Translations under genes and position numbers: made by a program
Origin: Hydractinia symbiolongicarpus
Lineage: Eukaryota; Cnidaria; Hydrozoa; Anthoathecata; Hydractiniidae
Reading direction: 5' to 3'
DNA length: 64,000 nucleotides
Assembly (NCBI RefSeq): GCF_029227915.1
Contig: NC_079876.1
Location: 14,818,001 to 14,882,000, forward strand
The notes under the pieces: generated by a model
Told to the model about the DNA's origin: nothing
Database searches by the model: none
Seen by the model: the letters and a program-made list of their open reading frames with translations, nothing else
In this document: one piece after another, positions 14,201 to 27,300 of the stretch
Numbering within the stretch: position 1 is the first letter of the stretch
How the letters are laid out: each line of letters opens with the position of its first letter

Positions 14201-17100
14201 AAAAAATATAAATGTTAGTTGAAAGGCAAGTCTAACCGAACACAATAAGTATAGCAATATTTCTGCGTTTTAGACATCCTTTTGTCTTGCTGCACTCTTT
14301 CAATATAAATATTCGACTCTGTTTTGTGCACTTCAGTGACGCTTACGACTTTCTAACCTCATGTCCCCTAAAAAAATTATAAAATTGTATATATTTTTGG
14401 GAACATTTTTATAAAATGAAATTATACTAAAAAATCAAGAAAGTCAATTTTGATTTCAATTCTCCTTTATTGTATATCGATTTAGAAAAAATATTGCTGA
14501 GGTGACACATCATTTCAACAAACTTGTTTCTTGCAGTACCAATTTATAAATGTCTTTCCATTTCAAACAGAAAAAAGTAAAGAGAGAATATGGAAGCAAA
14601 ACTTTTGTAAATTCAGGTTACATCCAACTTTAAGAAAAAACACACACTTGCAAATATTTATGGACCTGAATGAAAAAGTTTTGTTAGCGTATGGGAATTC
14701 TCCTCAAATTTTGTTAACTTGTTTTATTACCTGGTGTGCATGTATGAATAGATTTTTGAATATTTTTATCATGTGTTTTTTCGATATGACAATGGCAAGG
14801 TAATTATCTTATTTTCTTATCACAGTTAGCATAAAGAAGCAATGATACATCTTAAATTTTCAAGCAACATAGAAAAAGAGTATGTCGAATGATCATGCCC
14901 TGACGATCATACCAGTCTTGCAAAATAGGCTATTTTTCCAAATCCACGTAATTGTTTTGACAGTAAAAGACAATTATGTTATTGGTTAAAACTACGAAGC
15001 ATTAGAAATTAGCATTAATTACTACTAAAACTTTACAATAACTTAAAATATACAATTATTTGCGATGTAAAACGTCCTCACATTCTTCTATAAAGCTTGG
15101 TTTTGTGATAGCATAATTGCAAAGTTAGGCATATAATTGTGATACGAATCTCTAAAAAAGTTGTGCATTGCACTAATATGTTATTTCAAAAAGTAACAAA
15201 AATGCACAACCTTTAAGGATGATTTTTATGGTGAGAAACCTTTGTAATTTTGTGCCCTATTCAGAAAATCAATTTCGCAAGATTGCACAAGTTTTACAAA
15301 AGAGAGTGTAGAAATTTTAAAAGTACTTTTTCATAAACTTGCAAAAAACACTTGAGGCAGTTTGGTTTAAAGAAGGCATTTTATGTGAAATATAACCCTG
15401 ATATGTTTGTTTTATTACTCCATGCCCATTAAAAAAATCCTCTTTCATATTTCATCAGAAATAATTGAGCAAAACATTGCAATTACCTTTATTAGTAGTT
15501 CAACCAGTCACTAAAAAGTTTTTCTGCAAATAACTTTTCATGCCTCATGAAAATATTATTCCAACAAAAAGTTTTTGTATTGATTTGTAATGAACCCTAA
15601 TTTTGTCCATAAATGAAGATAGTTAAAGACACAGCAGCAGGCTTACCTAACGTATATCATGTTAATATGGGTAACAAGCAAAGCTTCATTGCAGAAAAAA
15701 GGTGGTCATTTAACAATAATAAAGCATTTAATTAGAGGAGGGAATGTTTCCCTGAGCTGTAGACATTTTATTCTGTTAAAAAATACATATTATATTTTTT
15801 TATTAGTATTATTTTTAATAATGACTTAGGTACATTCTAGATTACCTTTAGTTTTATTTTTTCTTTTTCGGTGATTTTGTAAAGACTAGTTCTTGCAAAC
15901 AAGTAGGACAAATGTTACAGCGATTAGTGGAATTGTTACTAAAATTTTCGCAAGAGGTTTATTTTTTCAAATGGTTAGATTTTCTTTTTTCCAAAAAAAT
16001 TAATTGCATTCAAAAAAACGCAAAAAGCGGGCCACAAATTAATCTTACAAATGATTAATCTCATTAAGATGAGTTTTTAACATAACAAGAAAAATTCTTT
16101 GTTTTGTCTCATGAAATATACATTTTACACATTTATTTTTCATATATTTCTTTTACAATGTATATATTTTTTTGTATCCAGATATTGTTTTCCAATCAAT
16201 ATGTTGTTGTACTATCTATAATATTAGTTTAGCTTTAAAATTTTGTAATTTTGTTTATTAACTGCATGTAGGTAAACTATCAGCAAATAAGACAGTTGAT
16301 TTCACGTTGAGGAAATAAACCAGATTGACGTTGATTGTTTTTTTAAAAAGTTAATGAAACCATTGCATTGCTCTAATAATTTTAAGGCTAAATAGCTTAG
16401 GTGTAAATAGCTGAAGTCTTGTTCCCTCAGAGTAACTGCAGTTAATCAAATTGTCCAAAGCTGTTTTAACACACACATGTCAGAACAGGCAAACTAATGA
16501 CATCATCGACAAACTTTTAAACCCTATTTATTATTTAGAAAGTATTTAATCCCATACATTATTGTCATAGTGTCAAAGTTGTTTAAATGGTTTTGTATTT
16601 TAAATAGTGTTGTAAGGTGTACAAAATAGAACCTGCAAATTATTAAACTTGTAAAAACAATTGTATATAAATAGGCTGATAATATCACCATAACAGTCAC
16701 TGTAGCCGTTTACTTTCCAAATATGGAAACAGAACCAACAAATGTAGATGATATATTATGGTGTAATATTGTATCTGCTAGTTTTTAAATCCTTTAGATA
16801 ATGTTGTATTGTGATTTTGCTTAAATAAGTGATTTTTTGTCAGGTTGTTATTGCCTAGATCTTTCTTTGCTTCCTCAAAGGTTGTTTAAGTTCATGTATA
16901 TTTGATGTAAAAACACATTTGTAACTTATCCAAAAAGACCTTAATATAATCATCAAGTGTGTATCCTTAAACCTGATTCTGTAGTGACTGTTAGTTAAAG
17001 CTTGTTAATGTCAGACACTACCTTATGTTTGGATTTAAACTCATGTACCTGTGTTTGTTTTAAACATATAGGTCAATTCTAGGTTATGAATATTAACATC
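14201..17100. other. Intergenic, nothing recognised
   Basis: AT-rich DNA with scattered short open frames (for example 14531-14803) that show no domain, no paralogue in the window and no convincing splice structure. No RNA gene or clear repeat was seen. Confidence 0.5.
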
Positions 17101-17235
17101 AGTGTATAGCGGCTATGATAACAGTGTTGTTAAATATGTTAATTAAAACTTATGAAACATGCCATGTAATTAACGTGTGGTCACGGAATGTGCATTGGGT
17201 GTTTATAGTCACTGGCGAAAATTGAGAAGTGATTG
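17101..17235 (+). pseudogene. Second relic of TRAF-like gene exon 1
   Basis: AGCGGCTATGATAACAGTGT at 17108 matches the SGGYDY opening of the gene family with substitutions. A deletion of about 30 bases removes the first RING CxxC pair. GTGTGGTCACGGAATGTGCA (from about 17177) is nearly the CGHGMC codons, followed by the exon tail TTTATAGTCACTGGCGAAAA. The frame is broken by several stops. It lies only 380 bp before gene 2, but resembles gene 1 more, which suggests an independent dead copy. Confidence 0.8.
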
Positions 17236-17616
17236 CAAAATATTTGTCCTGTTCGATAAGAAAAATATGGTTCTTTTATACTAATTTTCATCAAATACAA
17301 AAAGAACTTGAGATGATTAATATGATAAAAGGGCTAATTTAGGGTTATCTTGCTTACCTTTTCAGAATGTCCTTACAGTTAGAATTTTTGTGCATGGATA
17401 TATATCGTAAACATTTCATCCTAATTTTTTTTTCTCCTGTTATCATATTGTGAAGCTATACCAACTACCAAAAGCTGTTGTATCAACAACAATCTCTAAT
17501 GTTGGTGATGTCATTGTAATCTTTGTTTTTAAATAGTTTATGAATTAACTTAGTTTTTATATGGAATTGTAGCATATCTTAACATGGAATTATAGTCTAA
17601 AAGAAAAATAAATAAA

Positions 17617-20600
17617 ATGGAAGAAGAAGGAGGTTACGATTATGAGGTGTCTTCTGAAATAACAAACGAATTAAAGTGCATGATATGTTTGAGATTGATG
17701 AAGAATCCATTACAATTGGCATGTGGACATGGAATGTGCAAGTCTTGTTTTGATAAACTTGTTGTAGATGCAGAAAAAAGGTATTTTTCATGGAATTTGT
17801 ACTTTTAAGTTTAAAAAATGAAAATTTACAGAACAGAGGAAATGCTCTTCTTCATGAATTTTTATATTTGTTAAATCACTTCACAGTTGCAATTTGTTCC
17901 TGTGTCAAGAAGTTTTTATTTTATTTTATTTAATTTTGATCAGGTAATTTTTCATTCCTGATTCAAAAACATTTGTTATGGTAACAGGTTGTCCACTGAG
18001 TGGATCAAAAAAATTAATTTAGTTCATATTATTTATCTAGCATAAATAATACGCTGTATATTGTGTGTTTGTGGTTGGCTGCCTACCTGCCTGGCCGTCT
18101 GCAGTAATACTGCTGCACATGAAAACTAGTAGCAATTATTAAACATCATTTTAGAAGTGGGTAGGTACAGCTAACTGAGATTTGAAATCGAAATACTTTT
18201 AAACTTCAATATTTCCTTAATGCTAATCTAAAATACATCTGCACAAAGGAAATAGGGGCAATAAATTTCTTTTTTAATGTAAAACTAAATAATGCCGTAA
18301 AAAACCTTCAAACCTAAATAATCATGCATTGTCTTGATCAGTGTTGAAATCTTCATGTAATATGGGCTATGGACTGGCACTTATTTAAACTGATCTTTTT
18401 ACATAACTTTGCACACTTAATTTAACAAAATGTGATACATTTATATTCTTCTTCTTTTCTTCCATTGCTTGTCTGCCTAAAGTTTGTCATAGTCCATACA
18501 TCTAATCATGTTAATTCTCAAATTATAAATTAAACAGTAACTGCACTCGTCATGTGTTTGTTGATATGAATCAGTTTTTACTAGTGATACACACCAGGCT
18601 TATATAAAAAGTTAATAAATGCTGCAAGTTTATATACAGCTGGTTTACCACATGCTGCAACCAGCTTTATTTATTTAAAAGCTGGGACTGGAATAATAAA
18701 CCAGTGTTCCTTCTGGTCTCTAATTAACTTATAATTTTGTGCACTATAGAAGCTCCTATTTTTTACCATGACTGCAACAAGGAAAAAAAAGTGCATTATA
18801 AGGAAGGCTTATTGGCAATACAATTTGTGGTTTAAAATACTTTTTTTATTCATTCTTTTTATCCTTTTTTTTCTGAATTAGGTATGTTGACATACAATGT
18901 CCAATCTGTAGGACCACATTAGAGAAAGATGAGGTAGGCAATAATTCGTACAAACTATGACAAATTTAAGCGATGAACTGTCCTAGTTGCCTATAAATAA
19001 AATGACATCACTTTCTCATACTTTGTATTGATGAAAAATTAAAAAATTAGAGGTTTGAAAATTCAGTCTTGAACGCAGTGGATTATCGGAGTTATTAATT
19101 AAAAAATTTCCCATCCCACTTGGAAAAATAACTTGGCTTGTAGGCAGATTGAAATCAATAAAAAAATATAAAAAATGTGTAATAGTAGACCAACTCGGGT
19201 GAGTTAGGCCCACAGCAAAATGTTGTATTTTCGCACTACATGTAGTGCGAAATTGCAAACTCCATTTCCCCGACCTTTTATAAATCAAGTGTTTCACAAT
19301 ATAGGCACAATAACCTGGCATTTACCAGTTTTGCAATTTTTATAACATTGAAAGTTTACCATAATAACACACAATTACATGTATTATAACATGTACATAG
19401 GTTGCCTGAGAATTTTCTGTTTCCTATGTATAGCAGGTATATTCCAAAAATTGTTTTTGTAATGGCCTTATTACACGTATTCTTTTTCCAACATTGTTTA
19501 TTTTGTAACATGGATTCGATGTTTTAAAATCTGTATTACTAATTATTGGATGAATGTTTTGGCATATGGAAAAAGTGAGGCCTGGAATCCTAGGAAATTT
19601 TAGGTTGGGACCTTGTTGCGGAGACGCAGGTTAAATTTTTTAAATTCGAATATTACCAAGAGCAGAATAGTATCTTCGCATATGGTAAAGGTGACACCTG
19701 GTGTTCCATTTTGCATTGTGACATTTAAAAATATATAAAAAGATGCACAAAGCTATTCTAATGTATTTCACCATGTTCATATGACGACCGAAACGCAGGA
19801 TTATTTTTAGTACTACCTATAGAATATCATTAGGAGTACACAATTCGAATATCCTGAAGTCGAATGAAAGCTAAGCTAGCTAGACTAGGTCTTTCTTAAA
19901 ATTTTTGCTCAGGATCATGCTCATTAGGAAACAGTAAGGCAGCATTGTTGTCTAAAGAAAAGTACGGAAGAGTATGACTAAAAAAATGACAATTAAATTT
20001 TACAGAATAAAAACATCAAGGTATATAGAGAGTAGGTTAAGGAACAAGGGGATAGCTTGTTCAGAAGTAACCCAAAAATTTCACAATACAAAGTCTGTCA
20101 CTTGCCAGTCTAGTTAGCTAAGCTTTCTTTGAAAACATCAAAGTTCAGCTATTGCGATTTCCCTGTGGCAAGAAAAATAATGCTAGCTTTCTTTGCTACT
20201 CACTTGTCTTCTTTCTTAGTCCTGTTTTTCATAATAGTCCTGGTTTTCATAATATATTGAATTAAAAAGTTTGAGTTGCGTCCGGGTCCCACACTCCAGT
20301 CCCTGAATTCTGGATCTCACCTTTTCTGTATGCGAAATATTTTCAATCAACTTTTTATATATATATATTTTTTTGTGCAGGTATTTTGTGATAAAATGAT
20401 AAACAGAGTAATCTTGTCAGTAAAAGTTAAATGTCAACATGCTAGCAAAGGTTGTGAATGGAATGGAACTGTCGACGAAGTGCAGGTACTAACCTACCTA
20501 TAAACTGGCAAGTTTTCATCAAAAGAAATAATTATATGCGATTAGTAAAGTTAATTATGTAATTACTATGTTTTTCACCTTTTTTTATTGCCGCAAATTT

Positions 20601-23158
20601 TTTCGCAAATTTTGGTGCGTTTGGTTATGTTTGAACAATGAAATATTTGTAAAAAATTACAATAAGCAACATTTTGCAGGCACAGCAGTAGTTTAAATAG
20701 ACAACCTGCTACTACTCCAGTTCTTGTGCTGAAGAATTTCCCTTGTAGACATTATCTTGTTGAGGTTTTAGTACTTTTATAATTTTATTGTATCAAAATA
20801 TGTAGAATAAAAATGACAACATCTGTGGAACTATTCGAAACACATTTGTACTTTACATCATTTACGATTATAAACGACGAAATCCTCCTGACCCTTTATT
20901 ACAATGGTTACTCTTTAGAATCATTTAGGAAAAAATTGTGAATATGAGTTGCTAACATGCCCTTATGAAGGCTGCAACATGGCTTTACAGCGTCGTTTGT
21001 TAGATGAGCATGAACGGCAGTGTCTTTACAGATTACACAACTGCGGACATTGTGAAAAGCCTATCGTTTTTAAAGATTTAGAGGTATTGTTTTTTTTTTT
21101 GGATTTTTATACATTTCTTTCTCTTTAAAACTTAGTTAATAATACATTTAGATTTAGAATTATTCAATAGGTATATTTTATTTATTACAAGAAACCCTAT
21201 TTTTATTGTAAGGCCTAGGGTTGAGGGCTTTTTAGCTTTAAAATTGCTTAAGTGGTTGTTTCAGACTTTTTACTTGTGTGTGTTTAATAATTTCATTTTT
21301 GTTTTGTTTAGGAACATCTTAAATTATGTGACTTTTTAATCTTACCATGTCCCAATGGTTGTTCTGGGTACACAGCTCCTCGTGTACAGGTATGAAGCTA
21401 ACAGGATGAAAAGTATTGCACTTTACTTGCCATTTTATTTTTAAAGTTAGAGTTTAGGTATTATATTCCAACCCTGTTCTAACTAGGCTTTTTAAGCACC
21501 CTGGTAATCTGCAATTGGTTTTAGCGATGAATATGTATCTGCTATCTAACAAAAAAATCTTAACGCCATAAATTTAAGGATAAAAGTCAAGCATTGGACT
21601 ATCAAGTCTGACCGGTGCATTACATTTGTTACTTATAGGATTAATCTGAATATAATATATGTCATATTTGTAATCTGAGAATGTGAAATGTGAACATTGT
21701 TCAAGCTTGAACTTACTACCATATGTCAAGAATGTAATCCTAGAATCATGAATTTATTTAATATTGGAACTCTTTTGAATTAAATTTTATATAAAAAATT
21801 TTTAATTAATGAATTTATCCTATGTTGTAAAAAAAGTTTGAATTATTATTTTTAATTCAAAACCTACTGTGGGGGTAAGGGGGCACATTCTTTCATCTTA
21901 TCCTTTAATGGGAAAATTTATTGTTACATTACTTGCGGGAAAGTCTTCACATTACTTTTTACTGTTACTTTATAGATGAGGGACCACATTAATACGACTT
22001 GTAAATATCAAATTGTTCCCTGTACATTTGCATTTGCTGGCTGTAAATCACAAGTAAGGAATTTATTGCACACTCACACGTCCATATAATAATAAAAGAC
22101 GAAATTGGTTCCCATGTTATAATACCAAACTTTCTATCTGTGAGTTCAGGATAGCAGCTGTGGGTTAACAAGTAGTATAAAAATGGCAAAATTGCATGAG
22201 GGATCATGTTTTCTGACTTCGTTTTATTTTGGTGTGAATACTGGCCAATGAGCAACTTCTTACATTCCTTTAGATTCATCGTGAATTCTTGGAAAGGCAC
22301 AAACAACTTTCAACAAAGTACCACTTAGAAATTGTAATGTCTGAAAACAAAAGACTCCAAGTGGTAAAAGCGAACGTTGATAAACATATTCAAGCAGAAA
22401 TAACATGGTATTCTGAAAAAATTATTTGTGTGATAAAAAAGGTTGTTGAACCTGACAAATTAAAAAAAATAATGTCAAGAATTGATAAAAATGTTCATGA
22501 ATGTCGAGTGAACTTTGCTGACATTGTGAGCCAATTTGATCAAGATTTTTGTTTATTAAAAGGTGAATTAAAGAGCTTGCATGACTTTCTTGAACACGAG
22601 AAAACGAAAATTAGAGATCTTGTTACAGGTTTTTTGTACGATATACCCCCTTGTTTGGTTACCGAACACATTGAAACTATGAAAGAGGAAATATTTCCAC
22701 CACTGTCTTCATGGCAAACAATTAACGAAGTGACATCAGAGAATCTTAATTTGTACAAAGAAGATTTGCGAATGCAGTTAGAAGAAAATTTAAAGAAATT
22801 ACCTACTGTTTGTCCTCATGAAAGATTTCATGCAATGCTTGAATTAATGGACTTACAAAAGCTTTATGTTTTTAAAACATTTGCCGTTTGTAAGTGTGAT
22901 TTGGAAATTGAATATGAGGAAGGCCTTTTTACATGTATTTTGGACACAACTAACTTTGGAATTCAAAAGGTAGCTAAAAAACATGTGGATTGTATTCACT
23001 ATAAAAGGTTAGGTATGTTTAGACAAAACATTAATGAAATCATCGAAGCAAGATATGAAGAAGATGTTGATTTGTTTCACTTTGATGAAAATGTGGATGA
23101 ACTGAAGGCCCAACGTTTTATCGAACATGATGTATTTCTTTTAAAGTTATTCCATTAG
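17617..23158 (+). CDS. TRAF-like protein 2: RING, TRAF-type zinc fingers, coiled coil
   Basis: Seven exons: 17617-17780, 18882-18933, 20381-20485, 20919-21083, 21312-21389, 21976-22053 and 22274-23158, giving about 508 residues. The opening MEEEGGYDYEV is two residues longer than in the paralogues. The RING is complete (C21, C24, C36, H38, C41, C44, then CPIC in exon 2). Exons 3-6 (about residues 73-214) hold TRAF-type zinc fingers, including GCEW and repeated C...H...C spacing. The last exon (about 215-508) begins with a helical, probably coiled-coil segment and ends FIEHDVFLLKLFH, which lines up with the ends of genes 1 and 3. No MATH domain is recognised. Likely an intracellular adaptor or E3 ligase by analogy. 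A candidate AATAAA lies at 23439-23444. All zinc ligands I can place are intact. Confidence 0.88.
19229..19252. repeat. Perfect 24-bp palindrome in intron 2 of gene 2
   Basis: TTTCGCACTACA followed directly by its reverse complement. No loop and no flanking structure explains it. Confidence 0.85.
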
Positions 23159-24020
23159 TAAAATCTAATCTGATTATTGTTCTATAGAAAATTAGTGTTG
23201 TGTGTATCATTTGGTTTTAGTTCTGACCTCCAATAGGTGAAATGTTTTGTATGTCTTAGAAAGAAGACAGCACTACTGAAAGTTAAAGGTATATTCTATC
23301 TTTGGTTGTTGAAGATGCAACTTTTATTCTATGCAGAAATTTTACCTAGTGGAGTGAAAACTTCTTTTTTAAATTAGAAGGGTTTTGAACAATTTTAAAA
23401 ATATCTAGATAATATTTGTAAAGTTATTTATCTATCTAAATAAATATGCATAACTTAGATTGATATCTTACTATTCCTAAGAACATTCCTATATATCAAT
23501 TAGAACGGTATATATTTAATTAATCCTAACAAATAGTATCAAATAGTGGTATTTTACAAAAAAAAGACTGATCGAACTCTACTTTTATTACTCTTTAATG
23601 GCACATCATATTAATAAGTTAAAGTTATGCTTTTATACAGAGGTTATTTACACAAGAAGCTGATAGCTGGAATAATAAGTAATTTTTTTCTTCATATTTT
23701 AAAAACTTTTTGCCAATATTGAAAATCAACATAGCAATAAATCTTAACTTCATTTATTTTTATCAAAAGAAATAATTTTTGTTGTTTTGATGCATTATAT
23801 TATAGATATATATATTTTTTTATTTTTAACTTAATTTGCAAATGAGAGAAAATTGATAAAAAAATGAGATGTTTGTTGATTTTTAACCAGTCTTAGGTGA
23901 AATTAAATATGTTTTCAAGGAGTGTCATATTTTAAAACATAGTTTAATAAGTAATAGCCATTTTGTATATTATTAAGGATTTATTCATTCCAAGCCGCTT
24001 AATTTACTTTTACAATATTT

Positions 24021-24290
24021 ACGCCTTGTAGACTTGTTGTAAAGTGTTCGCTACTGGTCAGAACGGTTATGAGTTCAAATTCTGCTAATTCATGTTACTA
24101 TAAAAGTGTGAATCCATCCTTTCAGCTTACTTTGCGGAATAGCAGTAGAATTGATGTCTTCAATTGGCTAGTTAAGTGATTGCTGTGTTTTCATGGCTTT
24201 CATAGTTTAAATGGGAGCTTTAAATGCACTGGGACGCCCTATTCAGGACCTTTGTTGATAGCAGTACCAGGATGAGCTGTAGAGGATTTC
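24021..24290 (+). mobile_element. Diverged tRNA-derived SINE copy (+)
   Basis: The head (about 24025-24080) resembles a tRNA gene with degraded A and B boxes (GTTATGAGTTCAAATTCTGC). The body matches the copy at 59020-59300 read on -: both have ACTATAAAAGTGTG then ATCC(A/G)TCCTTTC, and both have TAGCTTTAAAT or GAGCTTTAAAT followed by GCACTGGGACGCCC or the like. SINEs are transcribed by RNA polymerase III and copied by LINE machinery. It lies just upstream of gene 3. Edges are approximate. Confidence 0.7.
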
Positions 24291-24363
24291 TTAGGTAAAT
24301 AACTTTATAATGAATAATTACAAAGGTATTCTTATTAACCTTTTAGATAAGTAACATATTATA

Positions 24364-27300
24364 ATGTCTGGTGGTTACGATTACGAAGTGGTTGGTGAAC
24401 CATTTGAAGATGTTTATTGTGCCATCTGCATGAAACTAATGAGAGACCCAGTGCAATTAGAGTGTGGTCATGGAATGTGTGCAACATGCTTTCGTACTCT
24501 TTCTGAGAGTGCAAACACAAGGTAAGTGTTTAGATTGTCGAGATTAATCTTTGTAGGATCAGGGCTTAAAATATGATGCTAGGGCTGCAACTGTGATTCA
24601 CATCAGTTTTCGCATTTCATAATCTTAATATCAATTGGCTGTGTTCAGGGTGTTTTCTGCTTCCTTAGGTAATATTGTTCTACCGGAGCTAATTGCATAG
24701 CATACCAATCGGGAATTAAAACTTAAGAGAAAGTCTAGAAAAAGACAGTATTTTATATTGTAACACACCTTTGCAGTATTGAACCTTATTTCAAGAATGT
24801 AAAATTCATGATTTTGAAATTAATTTTAAATTGTAACTTGATATGTTTTATTAAAATTTAGAAATGTTGAACTAATGTGTCCGCATTGTCGAGCAAAAAT
24901 AAGTAAAGATAAGGTGGGAGTCATCCTTTTATTAATTTTATTTTATTTTTGTTTAAATGATAAACCTGATTCATGACATGATGTTGTAATTTAGCTTCAG
25001 AAGATCTTATGTTGTTTTTTCTCTTCCTCGGCCACAGTATTTCTCATACAAATCTCATATTTTATTGATTCGTTTTGCATTGTGTTTAAATTGTTTAATT
25101 GTCCTTTGTGAGTGCTATTCAGATTTTAGTTTTGAGGAATCGATTTTCGAAGGACACTGGAGATTTTTTTTTTTTACTATTTTTATTCTTTTATTTTTGA
25201 CATAATGACCATAAATAAACATGAAAGATTCACATCTACTTACCTTGTTGTCATAAACCTTATCAAATGAATTTTTTTGCATCTTTTTTGGCCATCATTA
25301 AGTATTAGTATGTGAAAAGGTCTTCTAGGATATGTTTTATGCTTTTTCCGTCCTTTGTTTTTTTGTAGTTTTTTGTTAAAACTAATGCTTGTTTATGAAT
25401 CGTAGCAACTGTGAATATTAGAGCATTTCTGTATTTTCTACCATTCGTGTGAAGCTGATTTATTTAAAAATTAGAGACTTGTTTTATATTATAATACATT
25501 AGGTGCAAAAAGTTCTGCACAAGTTTTTTTTAGACTAAATTTTTCAGTTTAAAACAAATTATGCACGTTTTTTAACCTAATTTTCAAATAAATTTCGGGT
25601 TGTTAATAAAGGTTAACAAATTTGATAATGACATACGAAAATGAAAGTTTGTGATAATTTTAGATGTTTAAAATTTCCAATAAATAAACGTTAAACGACG
25701 TTTCGTTTGTTCGAACTTTTTATGCTTAGAATATTTTCCACTTATTGTAAACATTCAAAATGTCTACATCTACTTCTGTTATAGATACATCCTGCCTTGA
25801 TGTTTAACAGGATTATCCAAGCAGTAAAAGTTAAGTGCGCTCATCACCGTGACGGTTGTGGCTGGGTTGGTTCTCTTTCAAATGTTGAAGTTAGTAGAGC
25901 TTTTTTCTACTTAAGTGGTTAATTTTTTTCTCTGTTTTGATTGCCTAATTAACACAATATATCCACTCTATTTTTCAATTCTATAGTGCAACTGAAATAG
26001 CGTGCGAAAAGCGTTTTTAATAAATCCTTGACTAAATTTATCAAACTACGAGGATTTGTGATTGGTATATTCTACGAGTTATCGCATTTGTTTTTAAAAA
26101 ATATTTTTTTTAGTTGGTGTTCGTTTTAAGATTATGTATATAAGGCTCATGAAATATGTAAAAATTGTTTTTTGTAGTGGAACAAAATCATCATATGTAC
26201 AATTTTTTGTAGATGAAGAACAACCTCGAACCCAGGGCCTGTAGCGTTTTTTGATATGAGGATGAAACGCGTACGAGGCCCTGGTACAACAGACTTACTC
26301 AACCAATGAGAATGCGTATACGGCTTTTTTAAATTATGCTAAAAAGATAATAAATGCAGAAGTATTTTTTGCAACCACAGTATTTTATAGTAACAACAAA
26401 TATGGCGATGAGCATTACGCAGATTTTTTGGTAACTTGTTTATGAAGAAAATATTTATTAATTCACGTTATTTTTGACTTTCCTTGCATCGTTACAAATT
26501 TATCGGTGCTGTTCAAAATTTTTAAACATTATTTTTGTTGTTTCACTGATGGGAAAAAGGCAGCTGACAAGTCAAATGGAATGGTGCGATGAACATCTGT
26601 CCTGCTAACGAAAGTAGCAGGTACTTCTCACCTTTTGTTGGGACACAATACTTATATTTTTAAAAAAACTGCAATTTAATTTTTGTTTTCACATGCTAAA
26701 AAGTAAACAGAAACTTGGTATAGATGCAACTTTTTTAGTATGTATGCTGGCTAACTAGCTAGATACTGTTAGCTAGCCTGAAGATGCACAACAATGACAA
26801 GTAATCTTTTTTATGTCACAATTCAAGGGATATTATTTGACAATTTTTTGGGATAAGAATACTAGCTAGAGCATTAAAAAATATTTTAGGAAATAAAGTA
26901 TAGCTAGCTGTATAAATAAAAGGAAATATATATATACAAAAAATAACTAATCTAAATCTTTGTTTTTAGGCAAAGGGAAAGAAAATATCACACCACATAA
27001 AGTTTATAGTGAATGTGATAAAGTGTGTAGACTGTGTGCTGAGACTGACTTAAAACGATTTAGTCAAATTTTTGGAAATATTGGAACATCAAAACAACTT
27101 CAAGAGAAAATACAAGGCACTGTGGGTATCACAATTGTGCAAACTGATAACATAAATGATATAATCTGTCGTAAATGTGAAAGAAAAATTGAAAACTTTG
27201 TACAATTTAAGATTTTGTGTCGGAATGCACAGATAAGCTTTCGGAAAAATTGCAGTGTGAAAAGGGTAATATCGTCACCAGAACAAAAATGTACCACAAA

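Noticed and set aside
19555-19830. Repeated words (CATATGG...AAGGTGA, GACGCAGG) suggesting a tandem duplication
   Set aside because: Matches are short and spacing is inconsistent; not strong enough to list as a repeat.
26402-26630. ATG-led short frames near the left end as first transposase exon
   Set aside because: Candidate donors leave the wrong phase for the exon at 26970, so none can be supported.
26960-26969. TTG at 26960 as start of the transposase
   Set aside because: It lies in the polypyrimidine tract of an acceptor (TTTTTAG at 26963-26969); the exon begins at 26970 and needs an upstream exon.
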